Shown here in pieces: positions 46,101 to 51,438 of a stretch of 64,000 nucleotides of DNA. The stretch's first letter is position 1, and every line of letters starts with the position of its first letter. A program made the position numbers and the translations under genes. This DNA is from Branchiostoma lanceolatum (lineage: Eukaryota; Chordata; Leptocardii; Amphioxiformes; Branchiostomatidae), in the NCBI RefSeq assembly GCF_035083965.1, contig NC_089731.1, positions 7,849,501 through 7,913,500 of the forward strand. Direction: 5' to 3'. The notes under the pieces were generated by a model that did no database searches, had not been told where the DNA came from, and was given only the letters and a program-made list of their open reading frames with translations.

Positions 46101-48271
46101 TATACTTAGCCCAGTGGGTTATATATGTATACAATCAAGTTCTTCATTCATTCATTCATTACTTTTCTGTTAACTCCAGATTTCCTACATACGAGCTATT
46201 GACCTCTGGTACGTGTTCTGCCTGGCCTTCGCGTTCATGGTCATCCTTGAGTATGCCGTGGTTCACCACCTGCACAATCCACAAAACAAGAAGGTAAGAC
46301 ATCAGCAGCTTTCCCCTGTATCTGTATCTGCATTTTCTAGCGGGTAAAACCACTCTTCGACGTAACACGTCAGCTTCGATAGGCATGCGGCTAGTTATAT
46401 TACGTCAAACGTCCTGTCACACCTATAAATAAATCCAAGCAATGTCTAGTAAGGTGCCCATGCTGTACTTGTACAAAGAGTCCCACCCTGCGACACTAGT
46501 AGCTCTTCCAAAGACGGACTAAAACACTTTGGAATGGTATTCCTTCCATAGATAATTCCTTGAGCTAGTGTGATGGCTACATCAACCTACTAAAATAACA
46601 CTTCTGTCGTTTTTTTACCATTCAAAGGCGAAACAGATTAAACAGAAGGGGGCGAAGACCGGCACCAACATCACTCGGCATAGAGAAAAGCAATCGACTG
46701 TGGTTCGACCAGGCAAACGTGTGGGGAAAGTGGTTAACCAAGTACGTGCACGCCAAGTCAGTGCTGGTCGAAACAGGGTACGGCCCTCCGCCGACTCGAA
46801 GTCGGACCGACCAGTCCGTGTGCAGTCCTCAGGATGGGACTTGGTCATTCCATCAACAAGCAAGAACATTTACAAAACGCTTCAGCACAAAGACGATGCA
46901 ATTCAAAAGAATGACAACAAGGACACTCTGGAAGGCCAGCCAATCGCGGTTCCACCAAGAAAACAACGCATTGCGCGATTGGTAAACCTGGTGCAGGCAC
47001 GACAAGCCAGTGTTGATCGAAACAATGACAAGTCTGCAAGAAGAGACTTGATCGTTCCAGCCACAAGCAAACACAGATCCAAAACGTCTCAGCGCCAAGA
47101 CAGCAAGGACACTCCGGAAGGCCAGGCGATTGTGATTCCGCCAAGAAAACGCTTCACGAAGACAGTTAATCAGGTACGTTCGACTGTTAAGGAGGCAAAC
47201 ACTAAGCCGGTTAGGGCACATCCATCGGGATGGGGACTCATTATCCCGCCCACAAGCAAGCTCACCTCCAAAGCACCACAGCACCAAGAGGACAATGACA
47301 AAAACGTCACTCCGGAAGAGCAACCGATTGTGATTCCGCCAAACAAACGCTTCCTGAAGACGGCAACCCAGGTACGTTCGACCGTTCAGGAGGCAAACTC
47401 CAAGCAGCCATCATCGGGATGGGGACTGATTATCCAACCCACAAGCAAGCTCACCTCCAAAACACCACAGCACCAAGAGGACAATGACAAAAACGTCACT
47501 CCGGAAGAGCAGCCGATTGTGATTCCGCCAAGCAAACGCTTCCTGAAGACGGCAAAGCAGGTACGCTCGACCGTTCAGGAAACAAACTCCAAGCAGCCAT
47601 CATCGGGATGGGGATTGATCATCCCACCCACAAGCCGTGTCACATCCAAAGCATCCCAGTTTCAGGGGGGTAACACACGGGAAGACCAGTCAGCTGTAAT
47701 TCCGACAAGCAAACACTTCGCCAAGACAACAAATCAGGTACGTTCGATCGATAAGGAGGCAAACTCCAAGTCGATTAGGATGGAGGCATCAGGATTGGGA
47801 CTGATCATCCCACCTTCAAGCAAGCTTACGTCCAAGACATCCCAGTACCAAGACATCGCAGACCAAGAAGGTGACGATAAAGGCACACTCGTCAAGGATG
47901 CAAATACGACATCTCGTGTGATGGGAGGTCAGACAACAGTGAAGAGGAGGAGAGACCGTGGGATGCAGGAGAAGTTGGCAAGGGGGAGTTCTGTTGCCGC
48001 TCCTTTTTCCCAGCAGCAGATTCCACATCAGGCCGAAGAACCAACTCAGGGAACTCCAACTAACTCATCAGATATCTGTGCCCCGGTACTGCCGGTGTCT
48101 GACGTTGTGGATGAAGAACCAGCTACAACCAACAAACAGGAGAAGTCGGGAAAGAGCGAACATGTCACGTACAAGAGACCCTGCAGCATTGATGTGTGGT
48201 CTAGGGTGGCATTTCCTGTGGGGTTTCTGTTATTCTCCATTGTATACTGGGTATATTATTTATACAGCTAA
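16101..48271 (+). CDS. Chimeric Cys-loop ligand-gated ion channel with lectin/PAN/discoidin/TSP1 ectodomain (~2537 aa, 37 exons)
   Basis: A single plus-strand chain of exons from a signal-peptide ATG (16101) to TAA (48269-48271). Exon lengths sum to 7614 nt (2538 codons). Almost all extracellular exons are phase 1-1, the hallmark of shuffled modules. Residue map: signal ~1-25; F-type lectin 31-169; Ser/Thr/Pro linker 170-201; PAN 202-281; linker 282-303; F5/8 C 304-455; PAN 456-540; linker 541-572; WSC-like 573-672; eleven TSP1 673-1310; FN3-like with RKKR 1311-1469; two TSP1 1470-1580; channel ligand-binding domain ~1603-1880 with Cys-loop C1756-C1770; TM1-TM3 ~1890-1985; cytoplasmic loop ~1990-2510; TM4 2511-2537. 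No ATG with a signal peptide and no stop interrupts the chain before the channel part. Nothing like this architecture is known to me among Cys-loop receptors. Alternatives are two adjacent genes or alternative transcripts using subsets of modules. A LINE occupies the intron after the eleventh TSP1 exon. Confidence 0.72.
16630..16683 (+). pseudogene. Remnant of a WSC-like exon end in intron 1
   Basis: The segment with GGCAAATGAGGTCTACAAGA followed by TTACAGGTCAGG closely matches the 3' end of the WSC-like exon at 28396-28695 (ANEVYQITG and its donor). No upstream part of that domain is visible, so this looks like a truncated duplicate left in the intron. Confidence 0.5.
17540..17791 (+). repeat. 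Dispersed repeat, copy inverted relative to 25684-25932
   Basis: Matches the reverse complement of 25684-25932 over roughly 250 bp with moderate divergence. Shared strings include TTATCGTCAGCAGGTAT, TAGACGATAGGCTTGCACTC and CGACCATTTGGTTGTA. Both copies lie in introns of the chimeric receptor gene. No coding capacity is seen. Confidence 0.7.
17851..18267 (+). CDS. Exon 2: F-type lectin (fucolectin) domain
   Basis: A single 417-nt phase 1-1 exon encodes a complete domain of 139 aa: [51 protein letters not shown] and LCEVEVFG. These are hallmark stretches of fucose-binding F-type lectins of the eel fucolectin/tachylectin-4 family. The adjacent cysteine pair (DCCSDR) that lines the sugar site in the family is present. 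It is the outermost module of the receptor, so fucosylated glycan binding is a reasonable inference. Confidence 0.88.
18360..18680. repeat. ACGTCACGTA-type degenerate minisatellite
   Basis: Irregular repetition of short palindromic words such as TACGTCACG, GTATGGCAT and ACGTATG across ~300 bp in intron 2. A related block with CGTACC and CCATACG words occurs at about 24,890-25,230. Confidence 0.55.
19211..19870 (+). repeat. Intronic direct repeat, copy 1
   Basis: About 655 bp nearly identical to 20596-21250, from GTAAGCTGTTGCAA to AGTTAATTGCTAGG. The few differences (for example GATCTAGATCTTTTGG against GATCATTTGG near the end) indicate recent duplication inside the receptor gene's introns, around exon 3. 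Confidence 0.85.
20033..20128 (+). CDS. Exon 3: Ser/Thr/Pro-rich (mucin-like) linker 1
   Basis: A 96-nt phase 1-1 exon encoding 32 residues dominated by T, S and P (e.g. [20 protein letters not shown]), a likely O-glycosylated spacer between the F-type lectin and the first PAN domain. It is almost identical to exon 10 (27863-27958), differing at only a few bases. Confidence 0.8.
20596..21250 (+). repeat. Intronic direct repeat, copy 2
   Basis: Second copy of 19211-19870. A further ~120-bp block (CCGTAATGGCTGACTCACAA onward, with a poly-C run) occurs at 20168-20290 and immediately after this copy at 21252-21375, and in diverged form at 28010-28105. The duplication therefore involved the intron downstream of the mucin-like exons. 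Confidence 0.85.
21663..21902 (+). CDS. Exon 4: PAN/apple-like domain 1
   Basis: A 240-nt phase 1-1 exon, 80 aa, with the cysteine pattern of a PAN/apple module: [45 protein letters not shown] and GNMYDR. The motif CVDACC..S.C.SF.YN matches the alpha-helix core of PAN domains that bind proteins or carbohydrates. It pairs with exon 9, a diverged copy. Confidence 0.78.
22641..22706 (+). CDS. Exon 5: short Thr/Pro linker
   Basis: A 66-nt phase 1-1 exon with acceptor CCCACCAG and donor GTATCT, encoding [20 protein letters not shown] and a few more residues. It is a short spacer between PAN 1 and the discoidin domain. The assignment rests on splice sites, phase and composition. Confidence 0.55.
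22752..22855. mobile_element. MITE-like fragment sharing termini with 25964-26093
   Basis: One arm (AACACGGTGTATTCCGTATCA) followed by a GC-rich GATCGCCCGACGGCC core. The same arm and core occur in the better preserved element at 25964-26093. Confidence 0.45.
23176..24470 (+). CDS. Exons 6-8: discoidin / F5-8 type C domain
   Basis: Three exons (23176-23351, 23686-23823, 24329-24470) with internal phase 0 introns and phase 1 outer boundaries encode one 152-aa domain. It begins [20 protein letters not shown] and continues [53 protein letters not shown] and ends MRVEILVC, the classic F5/8 C (discoidin) pattern with first and last cysteines. Such domains bind phospholipid heads, glycans or matrix. 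The last exon ends in CCAG|GCAAGG, which requires a GC-AG intron. Confidence 0.88.
24880..25240. repeat. Degenerate CGTACC/CCATACG repeat block
   Basis: Intron 8 sequence rich in the same short words as 18360-18680, in inverted orientation in places. It abuts the RecQ-like fragment. Confidence 0.4.
25286..25693 (-). pseudogene. RecQ-helicase-like fragment
   Basis: An open minus-strand frame of about 135 codons with [20 protein letters not shown] followed by [13 protein letters not shown]. This is the N-terminal Q-motif and Walker A region typical of RecQ-family DNA helicases. After the Walker A lysine the frame leaves the family pattern and stops, so only the beginning of a helicase domain is present. 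It lies antisense in an intron and next to a dispersed repeat (25684-25932), so I read it as a transposon-borne or retro-inserted fragment, not a gene. Confidence 0.5.
25684..25932 (-). repeat. Dispersed repeat, inverted partner of 17540-17791
   Basis: Reverse-complement match to the copy in intron 1, with moderate divergence. It directly abuts the RecQ-like fragment, so both may belong to one larger mobile element. Confidence 0.7.
25964..26093. mobile_element. Small fold-back MITE
   Basis: Inverted arms GAATACAATACGGGGTATTC and (reverse complement of the right end) AATACAACACGGTGCATTCC flank a GC-rich core (GATCGCCCGAAGGCC). The left arm is 25964-25990 and the right arm about 26067-26093. 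A related fragment is at 22752-22855. Confidence 0.6.
26396..26665. repeat. ACGATATCGT-rich dispersed repeat
   Basis: Palindromic words such as ACGATATCGTTTT and ATACGTATATCGTAGACGTA recur here. The block runs inverted relative to 20285-20590 (shared AATGATGCCATA/TATGGCATCATT and TTTCCGTGTCAAAATATC). Intronic, no coding content. Confidence 0.5.
26990..27244 (+). CDS. Exon 9: PAN/apple-like domain 2
   Basis: A 255-nt phase 1-1 exon, 85 aa, homologous to exon 4: [51 protein letters not shown] and [11 protein letters not shown]. Cysteine spacing is conserved between the two copies, with an insertion of five residues after the first cysteine pair. Confidence 0.78.
27863..27958 (+). CDS. Exon 10: Ser/Thr/Pro-rich linker 2
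   Basis: A 96-nt phase 1-1 exon nearly identical to exon 3; the last ~70 bases and the donor match without a difference that I can see. Its flanking intron sequence (GATCGTGATGTATATTTCAG before, AAGTGTC and the poly-C block after) is duplicated too. This shows a segmental duplication within the gene. Confidence 0.8.
28396..28695 (+). CDS. Exon 11: WSC-like Cys-rich domain
   Basis: A 300-nt phase 1-1 exon, 100 aa: [68 protein letters not shown] and ANEVYQITG. The GCWKD-x3-RAL start and FA.Q..GQCF core are typical of the WSC-like Cys-rich module common in cnidarian and lancelet extracellular proteins. Ligand unknown. Confidence 0.7.
29252..30008 (+). CDS. Exons 12-14: TSP1 repeats 1-3
   Basis: Three 174-nt phase 1-1 exons (29252-29425, 29542-29715, 29835-30008) spaced 290 and 293 bp apart. 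Each encodes one 58-aa thrombospondin type 1 repeat: [34 protein letters not shown] and CDTGQQCPG. WxxWxxW (C-mannosylation) and C-x2-T-C-x2-G (O-fucosylation) signatures are intact. Repeats 2 and 3 differ at a single visible residue (H/N in GFGHQ/GFGNQ), which points to very recent duplication including the intron. Confidence 0.92.
30541..33215 (+). CDS. Exons 15-20: TSP1 repeats 4-9
   Basis: Six 174-nt phase 1-1 exons: 30541-30714, 31076-31249, 31574-31747, 32073-32246, 32527-32700, 33042-33215. Each is a canonical TSP1 repeat of the form [20 protein letters not shown] followed by [16 protein letters not shown] and a CDSG-x2-C-A end. Repeats 4, 6 and 8 share their downstream introns and so do 5 and 7. 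The array therefore grew by duplication of a two-exon unit of about 1 kb. Confidence 0.92.
33381..34075 (+). CDS. Exons 21-22: TSP1 repeats 10-11
   Basis: Exons 33381-33554 and 33902-34075, each 174 nt and phase 1-1. They encode more diverged TSP1 repeats: [20 protein letters not shown] and [19 protein letters not shown]. Repeat 11 ends CGQDQTCYG and has lost the usual CSV-TCG wording (CTETCGNG) but keeps the six cysteines. The following intron holds a LINE. Confidence 0.88.
34341..35324 (+). pseudogene. LINE ORF1, SGNH-esterase, 5'-truncated
   Basis: Open frame following an in-frame TAG at 34338. It contains VLHVGTND (SGNH block III) and the C-terminal [11 protein letters not shown] (block V, D-x2-H) but lacks the N-terminal GDS block with the catalytic serine. 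After residue ~130 it becomes a proline-, asparagine- and arginine-rich tail (e.g. [20 protein letters not shown]), likely the RNA-binding part. Stop TGA at 35322-35324. Confidence 0.65.
35327..38895 (+). pseudogene. LINE ORF2, endonuclease-reverse transcriptase, broken
   Basis: Three pieces: 35327-36067 endonuclease, then across TGA 36068-36070 in the same frame to 36955, then after a frameshift the reverse transcriptase and C-terminal region 37012-38895. The endonuclease, YADD polymerase and Cys/His motifs are all readable, so decay is modest. The nonsense codon could derive from CGA. Confidence 0.8.
39121..40297 (+). CDS. Exons 23-25: FN3-like segment with furin-type site
   Basis: Exons 39121-39273 (phase 1-1), 39693-39945 (1-2) and 40227-40297 (2-1) encode about 159 aa. 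Parts look like the membrane-proximal fibronectin III region of receptor tyrosine phosphatases: [26 protein letters not shown], and [12 protein letters not shown] followed by [19 protein letters not shown] basic RKKR-SA site at about residues 1407-1410 fits the furin rule R-X-K/R-R and sits in the loop between the two halves. Cleavage there would leave a two-chain receptor. Similarity was judged by eye. Confidence 0.65.
40587..41160 (+). CDS. Exons 26-27: TSP1 repeats 12-13
   Basis: Exons 40587-40769 (183 nt) and 41011-41160 (150 nt), both phase 1-1. Repeat 12: [19 protein letters not shown] ... DIGPCPG, with a longer middle loop. Repeat 13: [20 protein letters not shown] ... EEIRTCTG, slightly short at its C-terminal end where the final CP pair is missing. 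These lead directly to the channel linker. Confidence 0.85.
41179..41275. mobile_element. Fold-back element with poly-G in one arm
   Basis: Inverted pairs AGAGGTTTCGATCGG (41179-41193) with CCGATCGAAACCTCT (41261-41275), and TAGGAGTGTCC (41210-41220) with GGACACTCCTA (41245-41255). The left arm is interrupted by an ~18-base G run. The outer end resembles the CTCCAAG-x-AGAGGTT terminus of the element at 42611-42720. Confidence 0.65.
41500..42861 (+). CDS. Exons 28-30: linker and start of channel ligand-binding domain
   Basis: Exons 41500-41565 (66 nt, 1-1), 42281-42394 (114 nt, 1-1) and 42794-42861 (68 nt, 1-0). They run from a short Thr/Pro spacer ([17 protein letters not shown]) through an acidic stretch ([20 protein letters not shown]) into [14 protein letters not shown]. 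This corresponds to the first beta strand region (I..ISE..MD) of Cys-loop receptor ligand-binding domains. The linker joins TSP1 repeat 13 to the channel without a new signal peptide or ATG. Confidence 0.6.
42611..42720. mobile_element. Fold-back MITE, CTCCAAGCAGAGGTT termini
   Basis: Near-perfect inverted arms: CCAAGCAGAGGTTGGTGGGG... (42611-42651) against ...CCCCGCCAACCTCTGCTTG (42682-42720), with a ~30-base loop. The same terminus CTCCAAGCAGA occurs alone at about 49246 and, diverged, at 41179-41280. Confidence 0.75.
43123..45131 (+). CDS. Exons 31-34: Cys-loop ligand-binding domain with Cys-rich insert
   Basis: Exons 43123-43379 (0-2), 43693-43775 (2-1), 44033-44170 (1-1), 44970-45131 (1-1). 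[18 protein letters not shown] and [12 protein letters not shown] match the early strands of pentameric ligand-gated channels. [20 protein letters not shown] gives the diagnostic 13-residue Cys-loop (C1756, C1770) with its NYPFD core. Strands 8-9 ([12 protein letters not shown] ... VVAKTELL) follow. The last exon then encodes about 54 aa with eight cysteines ([32 protein letters not shown]) where ordinary members have loop C. That insert is unlike any standard family member I know. Confidence 0.8.
45756..46293 (+). CDS. Exons 35-36: channel TM1-TM3
   Basis: Exons 45756-45982 (1-0) and 46180-46293 (0-0). [20 protein letters not shown] is the pre-TM1/TM1 signature and [14 protein letters not shown] completes TM1. 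[20 protein letters not shown] is TM2, with R at 0', T at 6' and L at 9'. [19 protein letters not shown] and [16 protein letters not shown] form the TM2-TM3 loop and TM3. The AR-V-LG-TT pore wording is that of the anion-selective GABA-A/glycine branch, though the -2' proline is replaced by serine. Confidence 0.9.
46021..46160 (+). mobile_element. Probable LINE/SINE 3' end with (CATT)n tail
   Basis: Intronic segment ending TTCATTCATTCATTCATT just before the TM3 exon, the sense counterpart of the tail at 10112. Assigned on the tail alone. Confidence 0.3.
46628..48271 (+). CDS. Exon 37: repetitive cytoplasmic loop and TM4
   Basis: A 1644-nt terminal exon: about 520 aa of basic, low-complexity intracellular loop, then [20 protein letters not shown] and WVYYLYS, a textbook Cys-loop receptor TM4 with the ID..SR..FP start, ending at TAA. 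The loop contains six copies of a ~63-aa unit with the core [15 protein letters not shown] followed by [12 protein letters not shown]. Cores start near 46826, 47034, 47222, 47411, 47600 and 47784; the middle copies are 189 bp apart. A normal loop in this family is usually near 100 aa, so it is greatly expanded. Confidence 0.88.
   Translation, partial: AKQIKQKGAKTGTNITRHREKQSTVVRPGKRVGKVVNQVRARQVSAGRNRVRPSADSKSDRPVRVQSSGWDLVIPSTSKNIYKTLQHKDDAIQKNDNKDTLEGQPIAVPPRKQRIARLVNLVQARQASVDRNNDKSARRDLIVPATSKHRSKTSQRQDSKDTPEGQAIVIPPRKRFTKTVNQVRSTVKEANTKPVRAHPSGWGLIIPPTSKLTSKAPQHQEDNDKNVTPEEQPIVIPPNKRFLKTATQVRSTVQEANSKQPSSGWGLIIQPTSKLTSKTPQHQEDNDKNVTPEEQPIVIPPSKRFLKTAKQVRSTVQETNSKQPSSGWGLIIPPTSRVTSKASQFQGGNTREDQSAVIPTSKHFAKTTNQVRSIDKEANSKSIRMEASGLGLIIPPSSKLTSKTSQYQDIADQEGDDKGTLVKDANTTSRVMGGQTTVKRRRDRGMQEKLARGSSVAAPFSQQQIPHQAEEPTQGTPTNSSDICAPVLPVSDVVDEEPATTNKQEKSGKSEHVTYKRPCSIDVWSRVAFPVGFLLFSIVYWVYYLYS
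46826..47860 (+). repeat. 189-bp coding tandem repeat in the channel loop
   Basis: Six in-frame units, the central ones exactly 189 bp apart and nearly identical (CATCGGGATGGGGACTGATT with CACAAGCAAGCTCACCTCCA), the outer ones diverged. Each unit supplies a PPTSK/PPSKR-type proline-basic motif. Confidence 0.85.
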
Positions 48272-49992
48272 CTACTAGTATGTACAACCAAGCATACCTC
48301 TTTTAATAATGCGATTTTATCTTAAAAGTATATATACTAAGTCAAAATCATGAATTCGAATTGCAAATCTAAGTTCACTTGTTTTTTTTGTTTTATTGGG
48401 ATCTCCATTAGAGTTCAATTATTACAATCTTACACTATTCTTCCTGGAGTCCATTGTTTATATATACCTACCTACTATTCTCAAGGGTTATATACATGTA
48501 TAATGTTAGCGTAACTGTTAAAAGTAAGTATGAAATTTGTTTGCACATTGAAACGGCAGGGACAGTATGATGTATCAGACACGAAGCATTTTATAAAATA
48601 GACGATGACGAAAGTAAGCCTTGACTAATTGCCTAAACCAAATTGTTCATCTAGACATTAAGTGTCCTTCAAAAACACTTGTGAAAGTTGATATTTAAGA
48701 CCCTACAACGCTATGCTATTCCATATTTAGAATCTCAGGTATCAAGAAGATCAGAGTCAAGTACAATGTTCCTCCAGGTCCCCTGCTTTCCTGTCTATAT
48801 CAATAATTAACCTCATGCTGAATCTTTGGCAAAAACGCCAGAGAACCACGAAAATAAATTCATGTGGCCTAAAACTATTAAACATCCTTAGGCATCTTTC
48901 ATAACAGATAAGCTGGTATCATAATGACAAATATCAAAGTCGCATGTTTGTTTATAAGGTGTGTATTGTATATAAAATGAAACATTGCACTATGCACACT
49001 GAATACTACTTATATTACATTTCTACTGTCATGTTCTGCAAAAAATAAAAATGCACAATCAATCTGTTGTGTCACTATAGTCAGTGTTCTTGCATATAAG
49101 AAGCAATGAACTGAGTATCTATTATTTACCAGGACATCTAAGTAAACCTAATTTTTTATGCCCCTCATGGCTTTCATATTAGCCAGGCATGTAAAATTCA
49201 AAATCAACAAATATCAAAAGGGAGCAAAGACAGTATACTTTAATCTCCAAGCAGATGTCAGGTGAAAGATCATATTCATCCCAGTGCAACAAAATTAAAC
49301 TCCAATTTCAATGCCAGGCCAATATTAAGCACACTTCAAGGGGTGGTGTTTTGTGATCTTGTAGCCATGGCAGTTGACTTAGGATCTAGACATTCTAGGA
49401 TTGACTCTAGCTGGCCACAATATGTTGAAAACTTGGGAAAGGCACTTCACAATTGGCTTTTGTTATTTGACTTGGGTGAAAATGAGTACTATCCCTATCG
49501 GTACCTTCATGTAGCTTTGGCTAGGCAGGACCTCTTGAAATGGAATGGGATCTAAAGCAGAAGTCTTGAGCGACACATAGGGCAGGTTAAAGAACCCAAC
49601 ACACTTGTCGATAAGAGTGTAGGGGGTCTGTAACAATGCAAGATTAAGACAGAGCAAGTTTGCTGTGTGATTTTGCCGTGTATGACTATGAGAGCTCACC
49701 CCAAAAACTGCAAACACAAAACCAATGCAAACATTGCTCGATATACAGTCAGAATTTCTGGATGACTATTTACCTGATCATGAGAGCTTTCAACTTTTAA
49801 TTTATACCACATTGCTAAGGAAGCTCGTGATGAATTGGACCAAGTGGAAAGGACTGAAGAAAGGATGTTTCGACTACTGCAGCAGCAGAAAACAGTGGAC
49901 TACTATGGAAGGTAGAAAGTTTTCACATAATTTCCTTAGAACTCTGGGTTACTTCAGAGTTTCCAGGTGTTTAGTGTTACATGTATTTGAAA
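48272..49992. other. Convergent intergenic region
   Basis: 3' flanks of the chimeric channel gene (plus) and the Fic gene (minus). Candidate AATAAA signals for the plus-strand transcript are at 48854-48859 and 49044-49049. A solitary MITE terminus (CTCCAAGCAGATGTCAGG) lies near 49246. No gene is seen. Confidence 0.5.
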
Positions 49993-51122
49993 TCAAGCTC
50001 TGTTATCAAATTTTTCTACCTCTGAATGGAAGAGTTTCCAGCAGTTTGTTGTGCAGTATTGAATCAAAAATGCCACATGGCCTTTAGCCCTATTCCTGTC
50101 AGCACTCTTCAAAGCCTGCATGTAATGACTCTTTGCCTTCTTGTGGCCGTCATTGGTGATTGAAACAGCGAAAGGTAAACCTTCCGCATGTAGCACCCAG
50201 TTCATCAGGATTCGCGACAATCGTCCGTTACCATCCATGAATGGGTGTAACTGCACAACCTTGAACTTGAGAAATGCTGCTTTAGTATACATGCATTTAT
50301 CTGTCCTGCCGTAGAGGTGATTGAACTGATTCAGAATTGTTGTCAAAGTCTTAGGAACAAGGTATGCGCTGGGATAGGAGTGCCCATCGCTGGAGTGCAC
50401 CTCCTGTGTTCGTAACCATCCTGCTGTCGTGTCAAGTCTGTTCATGAGTGTCCTGTGAAGTTGTAACAACTTTCGCACTGTTAAAGGATGATGTAAGTTT
50501 GTGAACGCATGGTTTATTGCCATGTAATGATTAACCACCTCTAGGTGTTGGATGCTCTCATTCCCAAGATGTTTTGCATTTTCTTCAAGTTCTGTAGCAA
50601 CTGTACTTGTGTTGTGGAGTGATAGGACTATATCATGTGTCTCTATCTCATCAAGCCCTGCATCTTCAAATTCGTTGGAGTTGTAGATGAATCTTGCCAA
50701 CATTTTGGGCTGAAAAGATGACTCCATATGCTTTTTCATTTTTGTGTCAGGTGCTAGTTCCTTGTATTGAAGGAGGTTGTCTGTGCAGATGGATTGAATT
50801 CCAGGCTTTCTGGACCAGCCCGGAACTGTAGGATTCCATTCGTCTGGTGAATACGAGATGTCAGCTTGCGTATCAAAAACCTGACGCAAATAAACAACGT
50901 ATAACACATAACAAGTTATCTCTCCTGTGTGAAGTATCAAGGTATGAGCATTTGTTATGAAAAACGGGTGGGTAGAGCCAACCTTTTGAGCCATGGTAAG
51001 AAACATGAGTTCCTCATACAAACTGGTACCGATAAATCAAAGTTCTTCGAGTTATTTTGAGATGAAATCAGCAGATAAGCAGAGAAATCGTGAAAAATAC
51101 CTACCTTGGTCGTGTCCGCCAT
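49993..51122 (-). CDS. Soluble Fic-domain protein (301 aa, 2 exons)
   Basis: Probable protein AMPylase, or related nucleotidyl or phosphoryl transferase. Exon 1 (51122-51105) encodes MADTTK and ends AAG|GTAGGT. Exon 2 (50880-49993) starts after TTTGCGTCAG at VFDTQADISYSPDEW; the join is phase 0. The Fic signature HPFMDGNGRLSR (H-x-F-x-D-G-N-G-R-x2-R) is complete. Upstream, IYNSNEFEDAG resembles the inhibitory helix [S/T]-x3-E-[G/N], keeping S and E but with D at the last position, which suggests class II-type autoinhibition. There is no signal peptide, TM segment or TPR, so it differs from the ER enzyme FICD and is probably cytosolic. The frame is also open upstream of the exon 2 acceptor, so an alternative start near 50992 (MAQKVG) is possible. 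Its 5' end faces AGXT. Confidence 0.82.
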
Positions 51123-51438
51123 CTTGAATTTAGCGCCACAAGAGATCACATGATTCAAGTTATGCAAATCCTATGAAATTACAAAGGAAAGGAATACCCT
51201 GAATGATCATCAAATGGCTACGAAATCATCAAAATTTTACAATGATGCTAGACTCATCACTTTATTCGCTTTGCTTTCATTTCACGCATCATAAATAACA
51301 CAAACCATCTAACATTACAGATGTACTTTCCATTAAATCTGCTAGATGTCGCTGCTGAGGCATAAAATTACGCATGTGTACACGGCATCTCACCCACGCC
51401 AGGCTTACCTGCACAACCACTTGTTTTATTACCGCATC
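51105..51438. promoter_or_regulatory. Bidirectional promoter between the Fic gene and AGXT
   Basis: The two genes' first ATGs (51122 minus, 51439 plus) are divergent and about 316 bp apart, with no room for separate distant promoters. No TATA box is placed. The first exon of each gene has an AAGATGGC start context. Confidence 0.55.
51116..51125 (-). promoter_or_regulatory. YY1-type initiator motif over the Fic start codon
   Basis: The minus strand reads AAGATGGCGG, the reverse complement of CCGCCATCTT, a standard YY1 binding consensus. Such sites are commonly found just downstream of TATA-less start sites and can overlap the first ATG. AGXT has a similar AAGATGGCCG at 51548-51557. Confidence 0.5.

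Noticed and set aside
49262..49555. Plus-strand 97-codon frame downstream of the channel gene
   Set aside because: No domain, no splice context and AT-rich composition. It lies in the convergent 3' region and overlaps a MITE terminus.
50881..51104. Single-exon Fic gene starting at 51021 or 50992
   Set aside because: The frame is open, but the residues before VFDTQAD are unlike Fic proteins. A good donor (AAG|GTAGGT) and acceptor (TTTGCGTCAG) in phase 0 join a strong-context ATG to the conserved part. It is kept only as an alternative.
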